DNA of 17,744 nucleotides from Thiotrichaceae bacterium (GCA_027030285.1 JALVFC010000032.1:1-17744), one strand, 5' to 3'; counted from the first letter of the stretch, positions 1 through 8,452 are shown. The notes: generated by a model not told the origin, from the letters alone. Numbers and translations are program-made.

Positions 1-2416
1 CGAGCGCATCATGCTCCAGCAGTAAAGCCTCGCGCTCGACCAGTCTTAGCGATGGGGTGTAGGCATTTTGCAAGCCGGAGCCGGGCATCAGCTTGTCGCG
101 GTTAAAGTGCCCATTTGGGTCAATTTGCTGTTTATATTTCGCAAATGCCTGGATGGTTTTCTCATCCTGATACTGGATCTTGGTCAGCCCGATACCATGC
201 TCACCGGAGATCACTCCATCAAGTGAGACAGCCAGCTCCATGACTTCATCCACGATACGCTCGGCTTCGTGCATCATTTTGTAGTCATTGGAATTGACCG
301 GAATATTGGTATGCACATTGCCATCACCCGCATGCATGTGCAGTGCAATAAACAGACGGCTGGAAAGTACCTTTTTGTGAATTGCCGTCATTTTTTCGCA
401 CAACGGCGTCATATTGCGACCTGCAAACATCTCGTTGATCGGCTGGCGTACCTCTTTGTGATACGAAATGCGTAAATCACGGCGCAGCAGCAGATTGATC
501 AGGCGATCATCAGTTTTAACCGCAGCCTTTGCTGTATCATCCAGTAAATCCAGACAGTCACTTGCCGGAGTATCGAAGTTTTCCAGAATACGCTGCCAGC
601 GCGTCTGGATACGGGTCAGGTATTCACCGGCGGCTGCCAGTTTTGCCTCCAGAAAGGCATCGCTTTCTGCACTGGCTTTATAATCCGGTAACTGGCGCAA
701 TTCCGGCAGATCACCTTGCAGGGCTTCCAGCAACTGTTCAATCAGCTTGAGCTTGTTTTGCAGAGAGAGACGGATATTAATACGCTCAATGCCTTCGCTA
801 TAAGTTGCCAGATTATGCAGTGGAATCACCACATCTTCATTCACCTTAAAGGCATTGGTATGTGCCGCAATCGCCGCCGTGCGCGCCCGGTCCAGCCAGA
901 ACAAACGCCGCGCTTCCGGGCTAATGGCAATAAAACCTTCGGCCTGACGTGCCTGCGCCAGACGCACCACTTCAGAGGCGGCCGCAGCGACCTGTGCTTC
1001 ATCATCGCCGACAATATCCGCAATCAGCACCATTTTGGGCAATGAGCCACGCGAGCTTTTCGGGGTATAGTTAACTGCCTTCACATAGCGTTCATCCAGA
1101 TGTTCCAGACCGGAGAGCATCACCTGCGGATTACTGTCCAGATAGTCTTTCACCTCGACAATCGCTGGCACTGCTTCGTGCAAATCCGTCCCGTAAAACT
1201 CCATGCACACGGTGCGCACCTTGTCTGGCATGCGATGCAGAACAAACTCCGCCGAGGTAATCAGCCCGTCACAGCCTTCTTTTTGAATCCCCGGCAGACC
1301 GCCTAGGAACTTGTCGGTAACATCTTTACCCAGCCCCACCTTGCGGAAAAACTGACCATTAAATTCCAGAATTTCCGGCTCACCTGATAAAGGCGTTACC
1401 CCATCAGGCTGAAAGCGCCTCACAGCAAACGTCACCGTCTCCTGCTCGTGAATCTTCCCCAGATTATGGTTTAAACGGCGCACTTCCAGCCAGTTTGCAT
1501 CCGGGGTCACCATTCGCCAGGACACCAGATTATCCAGCGTCGTCCCCCATAACACGGCCTTTTTGCCACCCGCATTCATGGCAACATTACCGCCAATGGT
1601 CGAGGCATCCTGCGAGGTCGGATCCACCGCAAAAACCAGACCATTCTCCTCTGCCAGTTCGGAAACGCGCCGTGTCACCACACCCGCACCACAACGCACC
1701 ACAGGTACCTGTTTGCCGTCCACCACATCATCACGCAAATCCACAGCAGACAGGCTTTCCAGCTTTTCGGTATTAATCACCACACTGTTAGCATGTAACG
1801 GAATCGCCCCGCCCGTATAGCCTGTACCGCCACCACGCGGAATCACCGTCAAGCCCAACTTGATACTTGCCTTAACCAGCGCCGCAACCTCCTCCTCGGT
1901 ATCCGGCGTCAACACCACAAAGGGCAATTCAACACGCCAGTCGGTCGCATCCGTCACATGCGACACCCGCGCCAACCCGTCAAAACAGATATTGTCTTTG
2001 GCAGTAATGGCAGAATAAGCCTTAAACGCCTTTTGCCGCAGTGCCTTATAAGGCGCAAACCAGCCCTCGAAGGTCTGCACCGACTGATCCACAATCGCAA
2101 TCAGCTCCAGCGTCAACGGATTACCCGCCGCCCGCTCACGGATACGCTCAATGCGCTCACGCAGAGTTTTCATCAATGACTGCAGACGCTTGTCATTCTT
2201 CAGCAAATCATCCTGAATATAGGGGTTGCGCTTGACCACCCACATATCGCCCAGCATTTCCAGCAACATATGTGCCGACAGCCCCGTACTACGTTTATTA
2301 CGCAACTGTTCCAGAATTTCCCAGGCACGCTCACCCAACAGCCGCAAAACAATCTCACGATCCGAAAACGAGGTGTAGTTATAGGGAATCTCCCGAATGG
2401 GTGGTTTTACGCTCAT
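1..2416 (-). CDS. DUF3683-type FAD-linked oxidoreductase (D-lactate/2-hydroxyacid dehydrogenase-like), partial
   Basis: This is the N-terminal part (about 805 codons) of a large FAD-dependent oxidoreductase; the reading frame is open to the window edge, so the C-terminus is missing. Residues 1 to about 150, opening MSVKPPIREIPYNYTSFSDR, match what I know of the DUF3683 N-terminal extension. An FAD_binding_4 (PCMH-type) domain follows, with the glycine-rich loop PRGGGTGYTGG at residues 193-203. A GlcD-like FAD-oxidase C domain comes next, with HMHAGDGNVHTN and SGEHGIGLTK near the visible end. Family members of this architecture usually continue into Fe-S cluster (CCG/4Fe-4S) domains, which would lie outside the window. 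The probable role is oxidation of a D-2-hydroxyacid such as lactate, glycolate or 2-hydroxyglutarate, passing electrons to the respiratory chain; the substrate cannot be told. The start is the ATG at 2416; no strong Shine-Dalgarno precedes it, but a plausible promoter lies just upstream. The family is well supported, the substrate is not. Confidence 0.88.
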   Translation of the reverse strand, partial: MSVKPPIREIPYNYTSFSDREIVLRLLGERAWEILEQLRNKRSTGLSAHMLLEMLGDMWVVKRNPYIQDDLLKNDKRLQSLMKTLRERIERIRERAAGNPLTLELIAIVDQSVQTFEGWFAPYKALRQKAFKAYSAITAKDNICFDGLARVSHVTDATDWRVELPFVVLTPDTEEEVAALVKASIKLGLTVIPRGGGTGYTGGAIPLHANSVVINTEKLESLSAVDLRDDVVDGKQVPVVRCGAGVVTRRVSELAEENGLVFAVDPTSQDASTIGGNVAMNAGGKKAVLWGTTLDNLVSWRMVTPDANWLEVRRLNHNLGKIHEQETVTFAVRRFQPDGVTPLSGEPEILEFNGQFFRKVGLGKDVTDKFLGGLPGIQKEGCDGLITSAEFVLHRMPDKVRTVCMEFYGTDLHEAVPAIVEVKDYLDSNPQVMLSGLEHLDERYVKAVNYTPKSSRGSLPKMVLIADIVGDDEAQVAAAASEVVRLAQARQAEGFIAISPEARRLFWLDRARTAAIAAHTNAFKVNEDVVIPLHNLATYSEGIERINIRLSLQNKLKLIEQLLEALQGDLPELRQLPDYKASAESDAFLEAKLAAAGEYLTRIQTRWQRILENFDTPASDCLDLLDDTAKAAVKTDDRLINLLLRRDLRISYHKEVRQPINEMFAGRNMTPLCEKMTAIHKKVLSSRLFIALHMHAGDGNVHTNIPVNSNDYKMMHEAERIVDEVMELAVSLDGVISGEHGIGLTKIQYQDEKTIQAFAKYKQQIDPNGHFNRDKLMPGSGLQNAYTPSLRLVEREALLLEHDAL

Positions 2417-2447
2417 GGCTAACGCGGTAACAGTCAATAGAGCGCGC

Positions 2448-2475
2448 ATTGTATGCTTATGCGGGAAACTTGCAA
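2448..2475 (-). promoter_or_regulatory. Putative sigma70 promoter of the DUF3683 oxidoreductase gene
   Basis: On the minus strand a -35 box TTGCAA (2475-2470, 4 of 6 to consensus) and a -10 box TACAAT (2453-2448, 5 of 6) are separated by 16 bp, about 30 bp upstream of the start codon at 2416. The gene would thus have its own transcript rather than depend on the RND operon behind it. This rests on pattern matching only. Confidence 0.45.
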
Positions 2476-2513
2476 ATCAACCGGGGATGGCAGGTGGTTT
2501 ATGGCGGCTAATA

Positions 2514-2635
2514 GTAACTACTCAGATTGCGCTCGTGTTGTTCGAGTTCAAGGCGAAAGCGCGGAGTTTATAAGCATAAATGAGCACGTTACAACGCAGA
2601 AATCGGACAGCACGAGTGCAAGCTGAAGTAGTTAC
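2514..2635. repeat. 122-bp inverted-repeat (MITE-like) element
   Basis: The terminal arms run inward from GTAAC at 2514 and from GTTAC at 2635. Read inward, the two ends agree at about 25 of 29 positions with one 1-bp indel: GTAACTACT-CAG-TTGC-CTCGTG-TGT on both sides. Near the centre is a smaller dyad, TTTAT-AAGC-ATAAA. There is no open reading frame inside. It begins 7 bp after the stop codon of the RND pump gene, so a transcript from that operon would fold it into a long hairpin. That could affect termination or mRNA stability. No clear target-site duplication is seen. It fits a miniature inverted-repeat element or a dispersed palindromic repeat; copy number elsewhere in the genome is unknown. 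Confidence 0.7.
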
Positions 2636-2642
2636 GAATCAC

Positions 2643-5600
2643 TTACGATTCACTGATAGCCTTCTGCAGTGATAAACGCACAAACCCGCTATCTTCCATG
2701 ATGGCGTACATGGCGGGCAAAACCAGCATGATTAACACAGTTGACGTGAGCATGCCAAATACAATGCTGGTCACCAGTGGCACCAGTATCAGCGCCTGGG
2801 AGCTGGTTTCAAACAGCAGCGGGGTCATGCCTGCGATAGTGGTTACCGAGGTGAGAAAAATGGCCCGGAAGCGGTCATGTACTGCCTGGCGTGCAGCACT
2901 ATGGAGTGCCATGCCTTCCTTGACATGGTATTTCACAAACTCTACCAGCAGGATAGAGTCATTCACTACCACACCCGCCAGAGAGACAAAACCAATCATA
3001 CTGGGCAGAGTGAAATCCAGCCCCATGATAAAGTGCCCCCAGATTGCACCAATTAACGCCAGGGGAATATTGATCATAACGATTAAAGGTTCACGATAGT
3101 TGCGAAATTGCAAGCTCAGCAACAAGAATACACCGAAGGCACCCAGCCCAAAGCCCTTGAGAATCGAGCTTTTGGTTTCTGTGCCACCTTCGACTTCGCC
3201 TTTTAGTGAGAAACGGATACCGGGGTAGCGTTGTTGCAGCTCTCCCAAAAAGTTTTCCTGCAAGCTTCTGATCACTTCAGAGGTATTGGCAATACTGGCT
3301 TCAACATCACCATAGATATTGACGGTGCGCTGATGGTTGACATGCCCGATGCGGGCAAATGCCCGTGTTTCTGTCACACTGGCAACACTGCTCAGGGGGA
3401 TAATCTCGCCGCTACGGGAAAACACACTGAAATTATCAAAATCCCTGAGCGCCTGTGGTGCTTCGCTATCCAGCCGGGCAATGATTTCGTAGGCTTCCCG
3501 CTTATGGTAAATCTCGTCAATTTGTATGCCCTGATAGGCTGCACGTAGCTGGCTGGCAATGCTGCGAGAATCCACACCTGCTGCCAGTGCACCGGGTTTT
3601 AACGTGATGATAAACTGTGGTTTCCCCGGGCGAAGATCATCAAGCAGGTTGGTTACACCGGCATAGCCCCGCAGCCAGTTTTGTACCTCCCACGAAGCCT
3701 TTGAGAGCTGTTGCAGATCTTCACCCTGCAAGCGAATATGGATGGCTCGCCCGGCAGGCCCTACTTTGGCTTCCTTGTATTGAATATTGACCACATCCGG
3801 CAAGGGTGGTGTGTGCTGTTTCCAGCGGGCAACCAGCTCAGGAATACGGGTGTGCCGCTTTTCTGTATTCAGTAAATCAATACTCAGGGTGACCAGGTGT
3901 GAGCCATTTTCAGGCACATCAGCATGTTTGCCATAAGACACCTGAATATGTTTAACCAGCGGTTCACTTTCCTGCTGGCTCAGGGCTTTGCTGGCTTTCT
4001 CCAGTGCCTGTAGCAATACCTGTACAACACGTTCAGTCTCCGCCAGTGGTGTGCCCTGTGGCAATAGTACCCTGGCTTCAAAGTTATTACCCTCCAGATC
4101 CGGAAAGGCCTTGAATTTAACCATGCCGGTAGCGATAAGCCCTATTGAAAACACCAACAGAGCCAGGGCAATACCTACGGTCAGATAGCGAAAGCGCATG
4201 GCAAGCTGGGCACCGGCACCGATATGATGTCGTATTCTGTTAAAGCGTTTCTCAAACGCCAGTCGCCAGCGGGCGGGTGTTTTCTGGTGGCGGTGCAGCA
4301 AGGATTGTTTGAGATGATGGGGTAACACCAGAAAAGCTTCTATCAAGCTAATGGTTAGCACAGAGAGCAAGACCACTGGCAGCACCCCCAGCACCTGCCC
4401 CATGTCACCTTTCATCATGAGTAGACTGCCGAACAGTAGCGCCGAGGTCAGGTAGGATGAGAAGACACCACGAAAGACCTTTTTTGTGCCATCAATCGCA
4501 GCTTCCAGTGGTGGTTTTCCTTTCTGGTATTCATGATCAATACTCTCTGAGAGGACAATTGCATCATCCATCAGAATACCGATTGCCATCAACAGGGCGA
4601 CCATGGAGATCATATTGATACTGATGCCAAACACGACCATCAACGCCAGGCCACCGAGAAAAGAAACCGGTAGCCCCACGGCAATCCAGAAGCTGTAACG
4701 CCAGCTAAAAAACAGGAGCAAAACAAAGCTGGCAAGCAACAAACCCTGCCAGCCGTTCTTCAATAACAGCTGTAAGCGGTCTCGTACAGAGGTGGACTGA
4801 TCGTTAACCACGGTCAGTTGTGTACCAGCAGGCAAACGGGTATTTTCTGCTGCAACAAAACTGATCAGGGTATCGGCTACCTTCAGGGTATCGTCACTGG
4901 TATTTTTGCTAATTTTGAGCAGGGCAGCGGGCCTGCCATCCAGTTCGACTCGATGTTCCGGTTTTTCAAACGCATCACGTATCTCGGCGATATCGCCCAG
5001 TTTTATTTCGCCATGCTGTGCCGTATTTAAAATAACCAGGTCAGCCAGTTCCTGGACAGTTTTACGGGCATTATCAAAGCGAATCTGGTAATAGGTTTCT
5101 GCGCTTTCCAGTGTCCCTGCGGGCAATTCCAGCGCTTGTGCTGCAATAAGGTTCGCTATATTTTGCACACTAAGCTGATATTTTTTCAGCGTGTCCGGAG
5201 GGATTAACACCTGCAACTGATGCGTGGAAAAGCCTTCCACAGTGACAATGGGAATTTCTGGCAAGGCTAGCAAGCGGTTGCGGTAATATTCTGCCAGTGC
5301 CTTTAATTCGGCAGTGGTGAGCTTGTCTGAAGTAATGGCGACATTGGCGACAGGGTTGATTCGCCCTAATTGTTTAATCACCGGGTCTTCGGCGTTATCC
5401 GGAAAGCTCTGGATACCATCAATCGCGGTCTTTATATCATCGGTAAACTCACGAATACTCCCGGCTTCCTGCATCTCCAGCGTAAAAATCGCCATATTGT
5501 CACGCGCATCACAGACCTGTTCCTCAAGGAAACTAATACCATCTGTTGCATCTTCCAACGGATTACAAAGGGCATTTTCTACATCTGCCGGACTTGCCCC

Positions 5601-5750
5601 CGGATAAACCACATTAACCTGTACCTTGCCGGGTTTTAATTGCGGAAATGATTCTTTGTTCAGCTGCCCCAGTGATGCCAGCCCCAGGGCAATAACGGCC
5701 ATCATCAGGATATTGCTGGCTGTGGGGTGCCGGGCAAAATAGCGTATCAT
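2643..5750 (-). CDS. Efflux RND transporter permease subunit (AcrB/MMPL-fold, HAE1-like)
   Basis: At 1035 residues this is full length for an RND inner-membrane pump, which uses the proton gradient to drive substrates out of the inner membrane or periplasm. It shows the internal duplication of the family: an N-terminal TM1 (about 8-28), a porter domain, a block of six helices from about 330 to 480, a second porter region, and a C-terminal helix block ending in MLVLPAMYAIMED. The proton-relay pair is present as D395-D396 in TM4 (GILMDDAIVLSES), and the second half carries the matching GVVVNDSILLVEF. Two cysteines (C62 and C80) sit in the first porter subdomain, where canonical pumps usually lack them. 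The start ATG overlaps the stop of the fusion-protein gene by ATGA, so translation is coupled. Substrate is unknown. No outer-membrane channel gene is visible nearby, so a TolC-like protein must come from elsewhere. Confidence 0.93.
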   Translation of the reverse strand: MIRYFARHPTASNILMMAVIALGLASLGQLNKESFPQLKPGKVQVNVVYPGASPADVENALCNPLEDATDGISFLEEQVCDARDNMAIFTLEMQEAGSIREFTDDIKTAIDGIQSFPDNAEDPVIKQLGRINPVANVAITSDKLTTAELKALAEYYRNRLLALPEIPIVTVEGFSTHQLQVLIPPDTLKKYQLSVQNIANLIAAQALELPAGTLESAETYYQIRFDNARKTVQELADLVILNTAQHGEIKLGDIAEIRDAFEKPEHRVELDGRPAALLKISKNTSDDTLKVADTLISFVAAENTRLPAGTQLTVVNDQSTSVRDRLQLLLKNGWQGLLLASFVLLLFFSWRYSFWIAVGLPVSFLGGLALMVVFGISINMISMVALLMAIGILMDDAIVLSESIDHEYQKGKPPLEAAIDGTKKVFRGVFSSYLTSALLFGSLLMMKGDMGQVLGVLPVVLLSVLTISLIEAFLVLPHHLKQSLLHRHQKTPARWRLAFEKRFNRIRHHIGAGAQLAMRFRYLTVGIALALLVFSIGLIATGMVKFKAFPDLEGNNFEARVLLPQGTPLAETERVVQVLLQALEKASKALSQQESEPLVKHIQVSYGKHADVPENGSHLVTLSIDLLNTEKRHTRIPELVARWKQHTPPLPDVVNIQYKEAKVGPAGRAIHIRLQGEDLQQLSKASWEVQNWLRGYAGVTNLLDDLRPGKPQFIITLKPGALAAGVDSRSIASQLRAAYQGIQIDEIYHKREAYEIIARLDSEAPQALRDFDNFSVFSRSGEIIPLSSVASVTETRAFARIGHVNHQRTVNIYGDVEASIANTSEVIRSLQENFLGELQQRYPGIRFSLKGEVEGGTETKSSILKGFGLGAFGVFLLLSLQFRNYREPLIVMINIPLALIGAIWGHFIMGLDFTLPSMIGFVSLAGVVVNDSILLVEFVKYHVKEGMALHSAARQAVHDRFRAIFLTSVTTIAGMTPLLFETSSQALILVPLVTSIVFGMLTSTVLIMLVLPAMYAIMEDSGFVRLSLQKAISES

Positions 5751-7138
5751 GGCTGTGTCTCTGACTGTACTTGTGGCAGCTTCGTGCCTGCTGCCCGGTT
5801 TCTCAGAGCCTCTGCATCACTGCTATCCTCTATGACTTTAAGTGGCAAGCCTTCTACCACCGGAATCACATCCGTTACAATCACCCGATCCCCGTTATCA
5901 AGACCTTCACCGAGTACAACCAGGTCACCTTGCCGGTGCAAAACCGTCACTGGCCGAATTTCCAGACGGTTCTCTTTGGTCGCCAGATACACGCGTCCCT
6001 GATGGATCGCTCTTCTGGGTACGACCCATTGTGCCTGTGCCGGAGCAATGAACTCTACGGCGGTATACATGCCTTTCAGTAACGGCGGACGCTTGCCGGG
6101 GATCACGCCTTCATAAGGCTTGTTGACAGCGACAACCAGACTAATTGTATCGCGCAGGGGGTCAATAGATTCACCAATACGCAGCAACTGACCCTGCCAG
6201 CTGGCAGCGATCCCTTCTTCCCCAACCAGTCGTACCTGTACTTGCAGCTGTAACTGCTGGAGTGCATTCTGCAAGCCCTGTGGGTTTTCCAGATTAAATA
6301 CGGTGTTATCCAGCCCCATCAACAAGGGTCGAAACTGACGCGTGGGCAACTGGGCAGCAATCTCCACGGCCTGTGTGCCCAGCGCTTCAAACAATACGCC
6401 TCCAGTTGGGACAAACTCACCCTTGTCAACAAAGACATCACCAATACGCGCATTAAACGGCAGGCGTATGGCGGTACGTCCCAGAGTGTCTTCGCTTTGT
6501 TGCAGTTGTGTTTTGGACTGCCTGATCTGGGATTCAATCGTGGCTTTGCGGCTGGCAAAGCTGTCCAGTTTCCCCTTGAGCTCTTCCACCTGTTGACGCA
6601 ATTGCAGTATTTTTTGCTCCTCGGCATCCACGGCTGAGCGGGCAATCAGGCGTTTGTCCCAAAGCTTGCGAACCCGTGCCAGCTCCTTTTCACCAACCCG
6701 CAGGTTTTCACGGGCAATTTTCAACGAACGCGCCGTGCTTCTTTCCTCTGTTTGCAACTGTTTCAGTGAAGAATGACTGCCAGCCAGACCTGCTTTACGT
6801 TGTTCACGTGAGAACTCAAAAGTGGTTGCATCAATCCGCAGTACCACCTCACCAGCAGCGATACTGCCACCTTTTTTCAAGTGCGGATGCAGGTAGGATA
6901 TCTTGCCACTCACCTCGGCCTTGGCTTTTAGCAAGATGGCAGGTTCGACATTCCCATAAGCAATGGCGCGAGGGCGAAACGGGATTTTTCTGGCACTGAT
7001 TACCTTGACTATTCGGGTGGGAAACGCCAGTTTTTCATGCGCGACTGGTGGTTTGGTCTTCACCTTGAAGACGATCAGAGCAACAACCAGTGCCACAATG
7101 AGTGGCAAGATGACTGATTTTTTCAGGATATTTTTCAT
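5747..7138 (-). CDS. Efflux RND transporter periplasmic adaptor subunit (membrane fusion protein)
   Basis: This 463-residue protein is the periplasmic adaptor linking the RND pump to an outer-membrane channel. Residues 9-26 form a single N-terminal hydrophobic segment that anchors it or serves as an uncleaved signal. The first lipoyl half lies at about 70-103 (KAEVSGKISYLHPHLKKGGS), followed by a long Q/E/K-rich alpha-helical hairpin at about 105-217. The second lipoyl half is at about 218-252 (RLPFNARIGDVFVDKGEFVP), then beta-barrel and membrane-proximal domains to the end. The coiled coil is unusually well filled with heptads. It is the second gene of the TetR-MFP-RND operon and overlaps the pump start by 4 bp. 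The start at 7138 is the only reasonable ATG, since it precedes the hydrophobic segment by a few lysines. A 79-bp gap separates it from tetR, containing a 7-bp stem (TTCACCC/GGGTGAA, 7191-7217). Confidence 0.92.
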   Translation of the reverse strand: MKNILKKSVILPLIVALVVALIVFKVKTKPPVAHEKLAFPTRIVKVISARKIPFRPRAIAYGNVEPAILLKAKAEVSGKISYLHPHLKKGGSIAAGEVVLRIDATTFEFSREQRKAGLAGSHSSLKQLQTEERSTARSLKIARENLRVGEKELARVRKLWDKRLIARSAVDAEEQKILQLRQQVEELKGKLDSFASRKATIESQIRQSKTQLQQSEDTLGRTAIRLPFNARIGDVFVDKGEFVPTGGVLFEALGTQAVEIAAQLPTRQFRPLLMGLDNTVFNLENPQGLQNALQQLQLQVQVRLVGEEGIAASWQGQLLRIGESIDPLRDTISLVVAVNKPYEGVIPGKRPPLLKGMYTAVEFIAPAQAQWVVPRRAIHQGRVYLATKENRLEIRPVTVLHRQGDLVVLGEGLDNGDRVIVTDVIPVVEGLPLKVIEDSSDAEALRNRAAGTKLPQVQSETQP

Positions 7139-7217
7139 TATTCAGGGTCAGTCCGGTAAGTAGTATGACGAGCTACACCATTTTCATCAGTTCACCCGGT
7201 TGCACGCCCTGGGTGAA

Positions 7218-7802
7218 TCAACGTAGTGCAGAATCAATAAAAGCCCAGAGCGGTTTTGCCTCTTGCTCCAGGTCGAAATCAAAATTAAAAATGGACCAGC
7301 GCATCACCAGCCCCTGTATTAATGCCGTGATAAAGCCAGCAGATTGCATGGCATCTAGGTCTTGCCTGAAGTGTCCTCTGTCTATGCCCTCCTCAATCAG
7401 CTCTGCAACTTCCCGCGTATAGCGCTGCATAATCGTTTGGACAGCCTGTTTTAAGGCGGGCGACTCCAGGTGAAGTCGATCCGAGAACAGCAGGCGCGGC
7501 AAACCCTTGTGTTCACTAATAAACTGCAACTGACGGTGAACCAGCCGCTGCAACCGCTGGTCTGCATCCTGCTGGCTCTGAAAACAGTCGGACAAAACAA
7601 GAAACAACTGGCTGGCCAGCCATGCAATCGCCTCGGCAAAAATGGCATCACGGGTTTTAAAATGACGGAAAATAGTCGCCTGTGCCACCCCAACCCGGTC
7701 AGCAATCGCCTGAGTGGTGACTTTTTTCACCCCCAGCTCTGCCGCCAATGCCAGGGTGCTTTGAATAATTTCCTGCTTACGCTGTTGATGTGGTTTACCC
7801 AT
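7218..7802 (-). CDS. TetR/AcrR family transcriptional regulator (efflux operon repressor)
   Basis: A 194-residue one-component regulator. Residues 8-55 are a classic TetR N-terminal DNA-binding domain, with the helix-turn-helix at about 28-48 (VTTQAIADRVGVAQATIFRH) followed by FKTRDAIF. The rest is an all-helical ligand-binding and dimerisation domain that cannot be assigned a ligand. It is the first gene of the efflux operon, with the fusion protein and pump following in the same direction. The ATG at 7802 was chosen over an upstream TTG at 7820, because TetR proteins normally begin just before the basic stretch (GKPHQQRKQE) and TTG starts are rare. A perfect palindrome lies 26 bp upstream, at the expected transcription start, so autorepression of the whole operon is the likely regulation. 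The family assignment is firm; the operator assignment is inference. Confidence 0.92.
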   Translation of the reverse strand: MGKPHQQRKQEIIQSTLALAAELGVKKVTTQAIADRVGVAQATIFRHFKTRDAIFAEAIAWLASQLFLVLSDCFQSQQDADQRLQRLVHRQLQFISEHKGLPRLLFSDRLHLESPALKQAVQTIMQRYTREVAELIEEGIDRGHFRQDLDAMQSAGFITALIQGLVMRWSIFNFDFDLEQEAKPLWAFIDSALR

Positions 7803-7827
7803 ATTAGATCCACAAAACAAAAATGTG

Positions 7828-7841
7828 AGTGATTAATCACT
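7828..7841. promoter_or_regulatory. Putative TetR operator, perfect 14-bp palindrome
   Basis: AGTGATTAATCACT is a perfect palindrome placed a few bases downstream of the -10 box of the tetR promoter, covering the predicted transcription start. A further half-site AGTGAT lies at 7851-7856, inside the promoter spacer. The size and position are as expected for a TetR-family operator that blocks RNA polymerase. Confidence 0.7.
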
Positions 7842-7845
7842 TTTT

Positions 7846-7874
7846 ATTGTAGTGATGCAGCGCCCCTGTGTCAA
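7846..7874 (-). promoter_or_regulatory. Strong sigma70 promoter of the tetR-MFP-RND operon
   Basis: On the minus strand there is a perfect -35 box TTGACA (7874-7869), a 17-bp spacer and a -10 box TACAAT (7851-7846, 5 of 6). It stands about 44 bp upstream of the TetR start codon. A promoter this close to consensus would be expected to need repression, in keeping with the palindrome just downstream. Confidence 0.8.
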
Positions 7875-8028
7875 TCCATGCTGGAAGAACCTATGTGTTG
7901 GCTAATTTTTGTCGTCCAGAGTAACTACTCGGCGTACCTCCTATTTTACCCAAAATTCAGCCACCTAAGGGATGCAAATAGAACCACTCCAGACACGCCA
8001 CAGCTACTGCATTTCATTTCGGAGCCGT

Positions 8029-8090
8029 GTTTAGATTTCTACCTAAACTAAAGCTATTATGATAAATATATACTTAGTCAACATCATAAT
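8029..8090. promoter_or_regulatory. Two dyads upstream of the RHH/UPF0175-like gene (putative operators)
   Basis: Two inverted repeats lie directly before the gene starting at 8100. The first has 6-bp arms GTTTAG (8029-8034) and CTAAAC (8043-8048). The second has perfect 8-bp arms ATTATGAT (8056-8063) and ATCATAAT (8083-8090), 19 bp apart. A -10-like TATTAT or TATGAT overlaps the left arm of the second dyad. Such dyads are typical of autoregulated antitoxin genes. No convincing -35 box was found. Confidence 0.5.
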
Positions 8091-8099
8091 GAGTTAACC

Positions 8100-8414
8100 A
8101 TGCAAACAGTGACACTTCATATCAAGATCGAACCAGAGCTTGCGAAAAGTTTAAAATCTTTATCACAAAAACGGAAAATATCCGTAGGTGAACTGGTAAG
8201 GCAGGCTGTTTATTCTCACTATCAGCTTGATCTGGATATATCACTGAATAATAGACAATGTCAGACTCTGCAAGCTTATCAAGGTGGGTATATTAGCCTT
8301 TCCAAACTGGCATCTGATATGGGCATGAGCATTTGGGAGATGCAAGAATGGCTTGCTGAACATAATATTGCTCAGAATACTATGTTTCAGGAAAATGATG
8401 TAAGTAATGCCTAA
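8100..8414 (+). CDS. Ribbon-helix-helix protein with UPF0175-like C-terminus, antitoxin-type, no visible toxin partner
   Basis: A 104-residue protein with two recognisable parts. Residues 1-45 look like a ribbon-helix-helix DNA-binding domain: a short beta strand (TVTLHIKIEP) followed by two helices, with ISVGELVRQAVYSHY as the second. Residues 58-90 (AYQGGYISLSKLASDMGMSI and onward to LAEHNI) closely resemble UPF0175, a small antitoxin/regulator family usually read as a short helix-turn-helix. UPF0175 proteins normally sit beside a PIN-domain toxin, but no such gene follows: the next gene is on the opposite strand and belongs to another toxin-antitoxin pair. It may be an orphan antitoxin or a stand-alone regulator. 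Two inverted repeats upstream suggest autoregulation. The start ATG is preceded by only a weak GAG Shine-Dalgarno. Family placement is by motif memory and is moderately sure. Confidence 0.7.
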   Translation: MQTVTLHIKIEPELAKSLKSLSQKRKISVGELVRQAVYSHYQLDLDISLNNRQCQTLQAYQGGYISLSKLASDMGMSIWEMQEWLAEHNIAQNTMFQENDVSNA

Positions 8415-8452
8415 ACCATCCCGAAGATGGGCTTTCACAAGCTCCCAGCTAA

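Noticed and set aside
1495..1820. Open plus-strand frames opposite the DUF3683 gene
   Set aside because: They lie antisense to a clearly coding frame and show Pro/His/Ser-rich shadow composition without motifs.
7191..7217. TTCACCC/GGGTGAA stem between tetR and the fusion-protein gene as a terminator
   Set aside because: A 7-bp stem with a 13-base loop and no T run; the genes are clearly one operon.
7920..7930. AGTAACTACTC, an 11-bp match to the end of the inverted-repeat element at 2513
   Set aside because: The match stops after 11 bases and there is no opposite arm nearby, so a second copy of the element cannot be claimed.
8418..8432. CCATC-CCGAA-GATGG stem between the RHH gene and the convergent GNAT gene as a bidirectional terminator
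   Set aside because: Only 5 bp of stem and no T tract on either strand.
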